Source: Deferribacter abyssi (GTDB lineage Bacteria > Chrysiogenota > Deferribacteres > Deferribacterales > Deferribacteraceae). From it: a stretch of 64,000 bases of DNA. Below, in pieces: positions 1-8,023 of this stretch (position 1 is its first letter; each line of letters opens with the position of its first letter). The notes beneath the pieces are model-generated. The model ran no database searches. It was not told the DNA's origin and was given only the letters and a program-made list of their open reading frames with translations. The DNA is taken from assembly GCF_049472655.1 (NCBI RefSeq), contig NZ_JAQNCS010000008.1:44941-108940 (forward strand). Direction: 5' to 3'. The position numbers and the translations under genes are program-made.

Positions 1-219
1 TTTGACATCAGAAGTAATCATGCCAAAAAAATGCTTTCAGATATTTCGGAAAATTTTGATAAAAAAATAATATTTCCTAAACTGCGAAATGATATAAAGC
101 TAGCTGAAGCACCAGAATACAGACTCCCAATAAATTTATATGCTAAGAAAAGCAAAGCAAATATGGATTTTAATCTAATTGTTGACTACTTATTAGATGT
201 TTTAAAACAATACTCTTAA
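1..219 (+). CDS. ParA/Soj-type ATPase, C-terminal fragment
   Basis: The reading frame is open from base 1, so the gene starts outside the window and only about 72 residues are seen. The stretch RNDIKLAEAP followed by LPINLYAKKSKA matches the C-terminal region of ParA/Soj/MinD-class P-loop ATPases, where the usual form is R-x-x-x-L-x-E-A-P followed by a Y-x-x-x-S segment. The Walker motifs are off the window. It lies 97 bp upstream of a chemoreceptor gene on the same strand, so it could be a chromosome-partition ParA or a ParA-like protein that positions chemosensory arrays. The sequence cannot separate these two options. Confidence 0.8.
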   Translation, partial: FDIRSNHAKKMLSDISENFDKKIIFPKLRNDIKLAEAPEYRLPINLYAKKSKANMDFNLIVDYLLDVLKQYS

Positions 220-227
220 AAAAAAGT

Positions 228-254
228 TAAAGTATTTTTACTTTTATCCGAAGT
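228..254 (+). promoter_or_regulatory. Sigma-28 (FliA)-type promoter for the chemosensory operon
   Basis: TAAAGTAT at 228-235 is followed by 11 bases and then TCCGAAGT at 247-254. The known FliA consensus is TAAAGTTT-N11-GCCGATAA, so the -35 half matches 7 of 8 and the CCGA core of the -10 half is intact with exact spacing. It is 63 bases upstream of the receptor start codon. This would place the operon in the late flagellar regulon. The assignment is by pattern only. Confidence 0.65.
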
Positions 255-286
255 ATGATATATAATTTAGAAAAGTATTTTACTTT
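229..286 (+). repeat. Two AAAGTA/TACTTT palindromes around the promoter
   Basis: The palindrome AAAGTA-TTTT-TACTTT lies at 229-244 and a second copy with a 3-base centre, AAAGTA-TTT-TACTTT, at 272-286. The first overlaps the -35 and spacer of the presumed sigma-28 promoter and the second falls just after the expected transcription start. They could be a pair of operators about 43 bp apart, or weak hairpins. In such A+T-rich DNA, chance is also possible. Confidence 0.4.
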
Positions 287-316
287 ATACCACACAAAAT
301 TTATATGGAGGTTTGA

Positions 317-2251
317 ATGAAAAAATTAGCAAAACCTAGTGACAAAAAAAGTACGCTATCTAAGAAAAAAACTATCAGTGATTCCACTATAAATAAAGAA
401 GCAAGAAATGTAGCTAAAGAAAGGGCAAAAGCTAGGATACTAGCAAGGCAACAACAATTATCAGAAAGAATTGCAACAGCTTCAGAACAACTATCAGCCG
501 CAGTTGAAGAATCAATGGCTGCTGCTGAACAACTTTTAAAAAATATGGAGCAAATTTCAGCAGGTGCTGAAGAATCAAGTGGCGCATGCGAAGAAGCAAG
601 AGCAGGTGCAGTACAAATAGATAAATCTGTCATTGTTATAACAGATAAAACTGAAAAAATTATATCTGATATCGAAGAAAATCAAAAAATACTGACAAGT
701 GCTGTTGCAAATATCCAAGAATTATTAAAAGGAATTAATGAAAGTGTAGAAGCTGGTAAAGAAACAATAATAATGATAAATGAACTTAATAAAAAATCTA
801 ATGAAATTGGTAATATTGTGCAGGCTGTTGTAAGGATTGCAGACCAAACAAACTTGTTAGCACTCAATGCTGCTATCGAAGCAGCAAGAGCTGGAGAACA
901 TGGAAAAGGGTTTGCTGTAGTAGCAGATGAAGTCAGAAACTTAGCTGAAGTCTCTGGTAAAAGTGCAAATGATATTAAAGACGTTGTCAGTAATATCCAA
1001 AGATCGGTGAGCGAAGTAGTCAAAGAAATTGACGAGTCCGGGAAAACAGCAGAATTGCTAGCAGAAAGTGGTAATTCAGTTTCAGAATCATTAAATGAAT
1101 TGATTACAGCATTTCAACAAATGATAGATGCAGGAAATAACCTAAAAAAAATAGCTGAACAATTAAAAGTTAATTCAAAAAAAATGTTGGAAATGATGGA
1201 GCAAGTTGCCACTGCTTCTGAGCAAATTTCAGCTGCATGTGAAGAATCAAGAAAAGCGACAGAAGAGCAAGTTAAAGCCTTTGAAGAAATATCTGTAGCA
1301 GCAAATGAATTATCTGAGATGGCAGACGATTTAAAAAATTCTACAGATGCAAACAAGTCGTCAGATGAATTGGTAGCAGCAGCTCATCAATTATCAGCAA
1401 ACATTGAACAATCAGCTGCAGCTGCACAAGAAATGGCTGAAGGTATTGAACAAATAAAAGAAGGAGCTTCTCTACAAGCAGAAACAGTTGGAGAAGCGCT
1501 GGAAGTAACTGAAGAAGCTTTAAAAAGCATAAAGCAAGCTAAAACCGATGCTGAAATATTAATTAAAAACATAAAAAATAGTATGGATCTTTTAAATAAA
1601 AATAACGAAAAAATCATTGGTTTAGAGAATGGTATAGAAAAATTTATGGTAATAAATAATGAATCATTTAAGAAAATAAAAGAACTTGAAACTTATACCA
1701 AAAAAATTGATAAAATAGTAGATTCTATTTCAACTGTTACTATACAAACAAATATGCTTGCTGTTAGTGGCTCCATTGAAGCTGCAAGAGCTGGTGATTA
1801 TGGTAAAGGTTTTTCTGTAGTTGCCAGCGATATTAGAGTTTTAGCCAATGAGTCTGCTGAAAATGCTGATAAAATAAAAGATATGGTTAAAGAACTTCAA
1901 GAGCAAGTTACTTTAAGTCTACTAAATGTTGAACGTTCTACAAAAATTGCAAAAGGTGAAGTCCTAAAAGCAAAATCAACAAATGAATCACTTAAAGCAG
2001 CATCTGACTCACTTATTATATTAAATGATGACGCCATAGATATTGAAAAACTAATTGACCAATCAGTTACTGCTTTAGAGCAAGCAAAAGTTGGGGTTGA
2101 ACAAATAGGGTCAGGTGCAGAAGAAGCTGCTCAAGCCGTCCAAGAAGCCGCAACGGCATCTGAACAACAAGCTAAAGGGCTCGAAGAACTATCTCGTGCA
2201 ATTGAAGAAATAACAAGTATTGCAGAAGAAATGCAAGCTGACATGATTTAA
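317..2251 (+). CDS. Soluble methyl-accepting chemotaxis protein with two signalling tips
   Basis: A 644-residue protein, all helical and Ala/Glu/Gln-rich, with no membrane segment or sensor domain. The first 60 residues are Lys/Arg-rich. There are two separate receptor hairpin-tip motifs: QTNLLALNAAIEAARAG near residues 175-195 and QTNMLAVSGSIEAARAG near 475-495. Each is flanked by coiled-coil heptads with many E-E-A/S methylation-like sites. A normal receptor has one tip, so this chain looks like two signalling domains in tandem. Both tips keep the Glu and Arg used to bind CheA/CheW. It probably works in the cytoplasm with the CheW, CheA, CheB and CheR encoded downstream. The start is set by GGAGG at 307-311. 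Function as a receptor is well supported; its stimulus is unknown. Confidence 0.88.
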   Translation: MKKLAKPSDKKSTLSKKKTISDSTINKEARNVAKERAKARILARQQQLSERIATASEQLSAAVEESMAAAEQLLKNMEQISAGAEESSGACEEARAGAVQIDKSVIVITDKTEKIISDIEENQKILTSAVANIQELLKGINESVEAGKETIIMINELNKKSNEIGNIVQAVVRIADQTNLLALNAAIEAARAGEHGKGFAVVADEVRNLAEVSGKSANDIKDVVSNIQRSVSEVVKEIDESGKTAELLAESGNSVSESLNELITAFQQMIDAGNNLKKIAEQLKVNSKKMLEMMEQVATASEQISAACEESRKATEEQVKAFEEISVAANELSEMADDLKNSTDANKSSDELVAAAHQLSANIEQSAAAAQEMAEGIEQIKEGASLQAETVGEALEVTEEALKSIKQAKTDAEILIKNIKNSMDLLNKNNEKIIGLENGIEKFMVINNESFKKIKELETYTKKIDKIVDSISTVTIQTNMLAVSGSIEAARAGDYGKGFSVVASDIRVLANESAENADKIKDMVKELQEQVTLSLLNVERSTKIAKGEVLKAKSTNESLKAASDSLIILNDDAIDIEKLIDQSVTALEQAKVGVEQIGSGAEEAAQAVQEAATASEQQAKGLEELSRAIEEITSIAEEMQADMI

Positions 2252-2281
2252 TAAAATTTGAAACTCTTATTAGAGGTGCAT

Positions 2282-3778
2282 ATGATAAATGAATTCAACC
2301 AAATAATTTCTTTTAACATAAAAGGTGAAATTTATGGTGTAAATGCAGACTGTGTAAATGGAATAATTCGAGTCCCTGAGTATACTAAGGTACCTAAAAC
2401 TTCTCCTGAATTACTTGGAATTATTAATTTAAGAGGTGAAATAACACCAATTATAGATTTAGCTTTAAAATTAGGCTATGAAGAACCAGTAAATATTACT
2501 GAAAATTCTAGGTCTATTATCGTAGAATATAATAACGAAAAAGTAGCAATAACTGTTGAAGAAGTAAAATCTGTTATTAGCAAAGATGCTTTTGAATCTG
2601 AAGATTTACCACCAGTTATTGATTCAAAACGTGAAAAAAAGTATATTAGCAGAGTTATAAAAATTAAAAAAGATAACTCTCTCGTTCAATTACTTGATAT
2701 CGAAAAAATGATGGATATTGATTGCCAGATAGATAAATCAAGTTCTTTTAACAATCAGCAACAACAAAAAAAAGAAGAAACTGATATCCAACACATTGAA
2801 GAAGAAAAATTTATAAGTTTTTGGATTGAAGATGTTGAATATGCTGTAAAAATTGACCAAATCAGAGAAATTTTAAGATATCAAGACATCACTGAAGTTC
2901 CTGGTTTACCTAATTACTTTTTGGGTCTTTTGCCGTTAAGAAATGAAACTATCCCCGTAATTTCAGCAAGAAAACTATTTAAAAAAAATGATAAAGACTT
3001 AACTGATGATACGAGAATTTTAGTTTTAGAAATTAACAACATGAAAATTGGGCTTCTTGTAGACAAAGTCAGTGAGGTTTTATCTGTTGAAAAAAAATAT
3101 ATTGAAGATATTTCAGGACTATTCTCCCATACAAACACAAAAGAAGTCAATAGTGTAATAAAACTTGATAAAGGAAAAAGAATATTACTAATTCTAGATT
3201 CGAAAAGAATTTTCAATGAAGAAGAACTAACTAATATTATAAGTAAAATCAGTGAAAATCAAAATGAGGGAGAAAAATCAATGGAAAATTTATTAGAAAC
3301 AAAACCTGATGACATAGTGCAAGTAGTTACATTTAAAGTAGAAAATGAAATTTATGGATTTTATATTGAAATGGTTCAAGAAATTAATAGATACACCAAT
3401 ATTACAAAAGTACCAAAAACTCCAAAATTTATTGATGGAATAATTAATTTACGCGGCGAAGTAATACCTTTAGTGGATATTCGTAAAAGATTTGATTTAG
3501 AACCTAAGGAAAGAGATGAATTTACAAGATTGATTATTGTAAATATAGATGATTTAAAAGTAGGGTTTATTGTTGATTCTGTAGAAGAGGTTTTAAGAAT
3601 TTCTAAAGATAAAATAGACAATGTACCAGCAGTTCTCTCAGCCTCTATAGATAGTAATTTCATCACCAATGTGGTAAAAGACCAAAACAAAATGATAATG
3701 ATTTTAAACGCTCAAAAAATGTTTAGTATAGAAGAATATAAAAAACTTGAAAAAATTAAAGAATCCAGAAATATATAA
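2282..3778 (+). CDS. cheW: Triple-domain CheW coupling protein
   Basis: CheW links chemoreceptors to the kinase CheA. This 498-residue protein carries three CheW domains in a row, at roughly residues 1-140, 180-320 and 345-490. Each has the hallmark pattern of a first strand such as IISFNIKGEIYG, then VPxxPxxxxGIINLRGEI/VxPxxD. Domain 2 is the most diverged (FLGLLPLRNETIPVIS). The start is taken at the ATG at 2282, preceded by GAGGTG at 2273-2278, not at the in-frame TTG 24 bases earlier. Single-domain CheW is the norm. A triple CheW could bridge several receptor or CheA units and act as an array scaffold, perhaps matched to the double-tip receptor just upstream. Confidence 0.92.
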   Translation: MINEFNQIISFNIKGEIYGVNADCVNGIIRVPEYTKVPKTSPELLGIINLRGEITPIIDLALKLGYEEPVNITENSRSIIVEYNNEKVAITVEEVKSVISKDAFESEDLPPVIDSKREKKYISRVIKIKKDNSLVQLLDIEKMMDIDCQIDKSSSFNNQQQQKKEETDIQHIEEEKFISFWIEDVEYAVKIDQIREILRYQDITEVPGLPNYFLGLLPLRNETIPVISARKLFKKNDKDLTDDTRILVLEINNMKIGLLVDKVSEVLSVEKKYIEDISGLFSHTNTKEVNSVIKLDKGKRILLILDSKRIFNEEELTNIISKISENQNEGEKSMENLLETKPDDIVQVVTFKVENEIYGFYIEMVQEINRYTNITKVPKTPKFIDGIINLRGEVIPLVDIRKRFDLEPKERDEFTRLIIVNIDDLKVGFIVDSVEEVLRISKDKIDNVPAVLSASIDSNFITNVVKDQNKMIMILNAQKMFSIEEYKKLEKIKESRNI

Positions 3779-3815
3779 TAAATAAGTGTGCTTTTAAAAA
3801 ATTTATGAGGGACAT

Positions 3816-4880
3816 ATGAGTAAAATTAAAGTCTTAGTTGTTGATGATTCAGCTTTAATGAGAAAAAAAATTAAAGAAATGTTAGAAACTGACTCAGAAA
3901 TTGAAGTGACAGGTATTGCTAGAAATGGTGAAGATTGTATTACAAAAGCAAAAGAGCTTAATCCGGATGTTATAACACTTGATGTAAATATGCCAATAAT
4001 GGATGGAATAACAGCATTGAAAATACTTGTAGAAGAAGAAATTTGTCCTGTAATTATGGTAAGTTCCCTCACTCAAAAAGATGCAGAAATAACATTTGAA
4101 GCTCTAGAAATAGGAGCTTTTGATTTTGTCCCAAAGCCTGGCGGTACAATTTCATTGAACATAGACCAAATTAGAGATGATCTAATAAGAAAAGTCAAAG
4201 CAGCCGTAAAAGGAAAATTTAAAACTCTAAAACGTAAAGTCGATAAGACTAAAAGATCTATTGTAAAAAGTAGATTTTTCAAAAAAAGTGATCCCAAATT
4301 AGGATTTAAAGCTGTATGTATAGGCATATCAACAGGTGGACCAAAAACAATTTTTGATGTATTACCTCATCTACCAAAAGATATTAATGCAGCTATTTTC
4401 TTAGTCCAACACATGCCACCTGGTTTTACAGCTTCTTTTGCCAAAAGACTCGATAATTATTGTGAGATAAAAGTGAAGGAAGCTGAGGCTGGAGATATAG
4501 TTGAACCAGGCATATGTTACTTAGGTAAAGGTGGATATCATTTAACCATCTTTCAACGACTAAACAAAAATATCGTACTTAGATTACCCAACAAGCCAGA
4601 ACATCTTTTTAAACCTAGTGTAGATGTTATGATGGACTCTGTTGCTAATACCTTTCAATCTGACACAATTGGAGTGTTAATGACAGGGATGGGAGATGAT
4701 GGTGCTGATGGTATGGTGAAAATAAAAAAACTAGGTGGTTATACCATAGCAGAAAGTGAAGAAACTGCAATTGTATTTGGTATGCCAGCAGAAGCAATTA
4801 AAAGAGGTGGAGCAGATATTGTGCTTCCTAGTTATGAAATTGCTGGTGAGATTATTAGAGCATTAGAGCAAGGATGCTAA
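3816..4880 (+). CDS. cheB: CheB protein-glutamate methylesterase/deamidase
   Basis: CheB removes methyl groups from receptor glutamates when phosphorylated by CheA. The 354-residue chain has an N-terminal receiver domain with the acidic pair D10/D11 and phospho-acceptor D56 (TLDVNMPIMDG), a Lys-rich linker near residues 125-160, and a C-terminal methylesterase domain. The catalytic triad can be read as S172 (GISTGGP), H199 (VQHMPPGF) and D295 (MTGMGDDGADG). Length is typical. GAGGGA lies just before the ATG. It sits within the operon between the CheW and STAS genes. Nothing suggests loss of function. Confidence 0.96.
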   Translation: MSKIKVLVVDDSALMRKKIKEMLETDSEIEVTGIARNGEDCITKAKELNPDVITLDVNMPIMDGITALKILVEEEICPVIMVSSLTQKDAEITFEALEIGAFDFVPKPGGTISLNIDQIRDDLIRKVKAAVKGKFKTLKRKVDKTKRSIVKSRFFKKSDPKLGFKAVCIGISTGGPKTIFDVLPHLPKDINAAIFLVQHMPPGFTASFAKRLDNYCEIKVKEAEAGDIVEPGICYLGKGGYHLTIFQRLNKNIVLRLPNKPEHLFKPSVDVMMDSVANTFQSDTIGVLMTGMGDDGADGMVKIKKLGGYTIAESEETAIVFGMPAEAIKRGGADIVLPSYEIAGEIIRALEQGC

Positions 4881-4941
4881 GCTTATAGTTTAACCTTGAG
4901 ACATATTTCTTTATAAACTCAATTATGAGGAGCGTGTCAAC

Positions 4942-5226
4942 ATGAAAGTTGAAGAATTAAAAACGAAAATCAAAGTTACTTTCCCTGATGAATGCGAAAT
5001 TTTTGTTGTAGAGAAAGCAAAAGAAAAATTATTAAAATCATTAGATAACGAGAAATTGATTGAAATTGATTTAACTAAAATAAAGAGTATTGATACAACA
5101 TTTGTTCAGCTAATTTTAAGTTATCTAAAAACACTAAAAAATGAAGAAAAGAAATATAATATAAAAGGTATATCAGAAAAGGCTATTCAGGTTTTTGAGT
5201 TATATGGAATTAATTTGAATGATTAA
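4942..5226 (+). CDS. Small STAS-domain protein
   Basis: A 94-residue single-domain protein resembling STAS/anti-sigma-factor antagonists: a strand, then LIEIDLTKIKSIDTTFVQLILS, which matches the conserved loop around the phosphorylated serine of SpoIIAA. Here the position holds Thr (T52 after D51), so phosphorylation on Thr is conceivable. It lies between cheB and cheY in the same operon, 15 bases before cheY. STAS proteins occur in some chemosensory clusters, where their role is poorly known; a protein-binding switch is the likely task. Fold assignment is good, function is inferred. Confidence 0.75.
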   Translation: MKVEELKTKIKVTFPDECEIFVVEKAKEKLLKSLDNEKLIEIDLTKIKSIDTTFVQLILSYLKTLKNEEKKYNIKGISEKAIQVFELYGINLND

Positions 5227-5241
5227 TATTGGGAGGTTTTA

Positions 5242-5610
5242 ATGACTAAAAAAATTTTGGTTGTAGATGACGCTGTAACGATGAGACGGTTGGTAACAGC
5301 AACACTAAAATCAGCAGGTTTTGAAGTTGTAGATGCTGCAAATGGTAAAGAAGCATTAATGAAACTTGAAAAAGATAGATTCAACCTGATAATTACAGAT
5401 TTAAATATGCCTATAATGGACGGAATAACTTTTATTAAAGAAGTAAAAAAGAATCCTAGACATAAATTTACTCCAATAGTTATGTTAACCACTGAATCAG
5501 GTGCAGACAAAAAAGATGAAGGAAGAAAAGCAGGAGCCAAGGCCTGGATAGTTAAACCCTTTAAACCAAACGATTTACTTGGAGTTGTAAAAAAAATTGT
5601 ACCTTTTTAA
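5242..5610 (+). CDS. cheY: CheY-like single receiver protein (first copy)
   Basis: A 122-residue stand-alone receiver. The acidic pocket D9/D10 (VVDDAV), phospho-acceptor D53 (ITDLNMPIMDG), a conserved Thr (LTTES) and Lys (IVKPF) are all present. It should accept phosphate from CheA. Since it belongs to the PATAN/CheY class with no output domain, it could act on the flagellar switch or as a phosphate sink. GGGAGG precedes the ATG. A second, similar receiver lies at 7603, just before cheA. The sequence does not tell which one drives the motor. Confidence 0.93.
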   Translation: MTKKILVVDDAVTMRRLVTATLKSAGFEVVDAANGKEALMKLEKDRFNLIITDLNMPIMDGITFIKEVKKNPRHKFTPIVMLTTESGADKKDEGRKAGAKAWIVKPFKPNDLLGVVKKIVPF

Positions 5611-5694
5611 TAGTGTTACTGAGTAAATATTAAAGGTAAAGTGATAATCAGTTTTTTTCGAATATAAATATTTATCATTGCTTTTGGAGGCTTT

Positions 5695-6771
5695 ATGGAT
5701 GTAAATGACATTAAAAGAAAACTTAAAAGTGAAGATGAAAATGAAAGAATTTTTGCATTACAAGATGTATTAATTGAAAATATATCAGATCTTGTACCTG
5801 AAGTTGTAAAGTTGGTTGAAAATGACAGTTCTCAAATTGTAAAAGAAACAGCTGTTGATGTTTTAAAAAACATAAATATTGCCAATTACTATGAATATAT
5901 ATCAAAAATGTTTGAATCCACAGATGCTTACGTAAGAAATGCTGCTATTGAAATTTTTGGAGCTAAAGGTGAGGAAGTAGTTCCATATCTAACATCAATA
6001 ATGGATCATAAAAACAAAGAAATAAGAAAATTAATTCTTGATAGTCTTGTTGCCACAGGATCAGAATATGCTTATCCTGCTCTCGAAGCAGCTCTTAATG
6101 ATCATGCATCGAATGTTAAAATCACAGCAGTTGAGTATATTGGTACATTGCAACACACAAATGCAAAAAATAAAATCTTAGATATTTTCCTTAAAGCTGA
6201 AGAACCAATGCTTAAAATCGCCTGCCTTGAAACATTGACGAATATTGGAGATAAAGAAACTGTAAACAGTGTTTTGAACTATTTTGATTTAAATGAAGGA
6301 AAAATTGATAATTTTTATAAACCTTTCATTTTTAAAATGATTGGATATCATGGTGATTGCACTCATATTGATAATTTATTAAACTATTTGAATTACAAAA
6401 ATTTATCATTTATTAGAGAAATTTTAGGTGCATTAAATAAGCTAATAAAAAGATGTAAGATATTAAGTATTCCAAAAGAAGCAATCTCTTTTTTGAAAAA
6501 GATCATAAATAGTAATGACTCAGATATCGAAACTAAAGTGGAAATAGTTAATATTTTATCATCTCTTCAATTTGACAATAAAGAAAAATTCTTTGAAGAC
6601 CTATGCGATAATAAAGATAAAGAATTAGTTATGATCGCATTTGATGTATTGTTTAGTTTAAATAAGGAAAAAGCCATAAAATTGTTAAATAAAAAAATCA
6701 AAGTATCAACTTCAGATGAAAAAGAAGTACTATTAAACATAAAAGAGGAATTGATGGGTGAAAAAAAATGA
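5695..6771 (+). CDS. HEAT-repeat protein
   Basis: A 358-residue protein built from paired helices. Repeats such as VLIENISDLVPEVVKLV, DAYVRNAAIEIFGAKG and NKEIRKLILDSLVATG match the HEAT/PBS-lyase pattern of an alternating D-x-x-V/I-R spacing, with about five to seven repeats over the N-terminal two thirds; the rest is also helical. HEAT proteins are scaffolds, and no enzyme motif is visible. TTGGAGG precedes the ATG. Its TGA overlaps the ATG of the next gene (cheR) as ATGA, so the two are translationally coupled. That makes a role in the chemosensory complex likely, for example docking CheR or the receptor. Confidence 0.8.
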   Translation: MDVNDIKRKLKSEDENERIFALQDVLIENISDLVPEVVKLVENDSSQIVKETAVDVLKNINIANYYEYISKMFESTDAYVRNAAIEIFGAKGEEVVPYLTSIMDHKNKEIRKLILDSLVATGSEYAYPALEAALNDHASNVKITAVEYIGTLQHTNAKNKILDIFLKAEEPMLKIACLETLTNIGDKETVNSVLNYFDLNEGKIDNFYKPFIFKMIGYHGDCTHIDNLLNYLNYKNLSFIREILGALNKLIKRCKILSIPKEAISFLKKIINSNDSDIETKVEIVNILSSLQFDNKEKFFEDLCDNKDKELVMIAFDVLFSLNKEKAIKLLNKKIKVSTSDEKEVLLNIKEELMGEKK

Positions 6772-7599
6772 TAGCAATATCTACCTCTGAGCTAAAAGAT
6801 TTAATAAATTTAATTTACAAAAAAACAGGTATCAAATTTGAAGAAAAAAAACTTTATTTTATTTCAAAACGTATCGAAAAAAGAATGGAAAAAAAGGGTT
6901 GTACCTCAGTCAGAGAATATTAGATATTTAAAATTTAGAGATAAAAGTGGAGATGAATTCCAAGAATTAATGAATTTACTTACTATTAATGAAACATATT
7001 TTTTTAGAGAGTTCCCTACATTACAAGCATTTGCCGAACATTGTTTACCTAAAGTAATTGATAACAAAAAAAAATCAGTAAATAACAAAATAAATATATG
7101 GTCTGCAGGATGTTCTACAGGAGAAGAACCTTATACACTTGCCATAATATGCAAAGAAATGATTGATAATTTTGAAGAATGGGAAGTAAGAATACTAGCA
7201 ACAGATATAGATAAAACTGCATTATCACGTGCTAAAATTGGTAGATATAGCAATAGAAGTATAAGTAAAGTGCCTGAAGAATATTTTGAAAAATATTTTT
7301 ATTACGACAATGGTTTTTACTGTATTGCTGATGAGATTAAAACACTTGTTACATTTGAACATTTAAATTTGATGGATACTTTAGCTTTGCGGAAAAAACG
7401 CGGATTTGACTTTATATTCTGCAGAAACGTTCTAATTTATTTTGATGAAATATCAAGAAGACAGGTAGTAAATCATTTTTATATGGCATTGAACAAAGGA
7501 GGTTATATTTTTCTAGGTCATAGTGAGTCTGTTGGAAGAATTACCTCAGCATTTAAGCTCAAAAAATATGGAGAACATCTTGTTTACATTAAGGAGTGA
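6768..7599 (+). pseudogene. cheR: CheR receptor methyltransferase, interrupted by a frameshift
   Basis: CheR methylates receptor glutamates with SAM. The true N-terminus is in the frame starting with ATG at 6768 (MIAISTSELKDLINLIYKKT), overlapping the stop of the HEAT gene. That frame runs through the CheR N-terminal helical domain and hits TAG at 6921-6923. From 6922 the neighbouring frame continues seamlessly with RYLKFRDKSGDEFQ, then NETYFFRE, the SAM-binding WSAGCSTGEEPYTLA and FIFCRNVLIYF. The shift is +1, as expected for a loss of two bases (TA) from a TATTATAGAT-like run, or a gain of one. Either this is a real inactivating mutation or a sequencing/assembly error. A second intact CheR lies at 15110. 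Confidence 0.85.
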
Positions 7600-7602
7600 A
7601 AG

Positions 7603-7971
7603 ATGAAATTAAAAATTTTGGTAGTAGATGATTCAGACCTTGTAAGACATTTTCATTCCAACATTTTAAAAGCAAGCGGTTTTGATACTGACACTGCTGT
7701 TGATGGTATGGATGCCTTAGAAAAAGCTTTAGCCAATAACTATTCATTAATTTTGTCAGACTTAAATATGCCAAAAATGGATGGATTAACTTTTATAAAA
7801 GAACTGAGAAAAGCTGGTAATGAAACTCCTGTAGTAATTATTACAACTCAAGAAGAAAATGAAAATAGAATTGCAGGACTCAAAGCAGGGGCAAATCTTT
7901 ATATCGTAAAACCAGTAAAACCACAAGACCTTATTACAAATGTAAAAATGTTATTGGGAATATTATCTTAA
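7603..7971 (+). CDS. cheY: CheY-like single receiver protein (second copy)
   Basis: A 122-residue receiver with D9/D10 (VVDDSD), phospho-acceptor D53 (LSDLNMPKMDG), Thr (ITTQE) and Lys (IVKPVKP). It starts 3 bases after the cheR stop, behind AAGGAGTG, and lies 52 bases before cheA. It shares the LSDLNMPKMDGLTFIKE core with the first CheY copy in the operon but differs elsewhere, so the two are paralogues rather than a recent duplication. Its closeness to cheA makes it a natural direct target of the kinase. Confidence 0.93.
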   Translation: MKLKILVVDDSDLVRHFHSNILKASGFDTDTAVDGMDALEKALANNYSLILSDLNMPKMDGLTFIKELRKAGNETPVVIITTQEENENRIAGLKAGANLYIVKPVKPQDLITNVKMLLGILS

Positions 7972-8023
7972 ATTGCATTAGTATGACGTAAACTATCATA
8001 GTTGTTGTTGTTAGGAGGACAAC

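Noticed and set aside
5630..5680. Second sigma-28 promoter before the HEAT-repeat gene
   Set aside because: TAAAG and a downstream CGAA are present, but spacing is off by one to two bases and the -10 core lacks CC.
6921..6923. Programmed frameshift in cheR
   Set aside because: The context TAT-TAG-A has no slippery run and no stimulatory Shine-Dalgarno-like site at the expected distance, and a Tyr tRNA on TAT cannot re-pair well after a +1 shift. A deletion or sequencing error is simpler.
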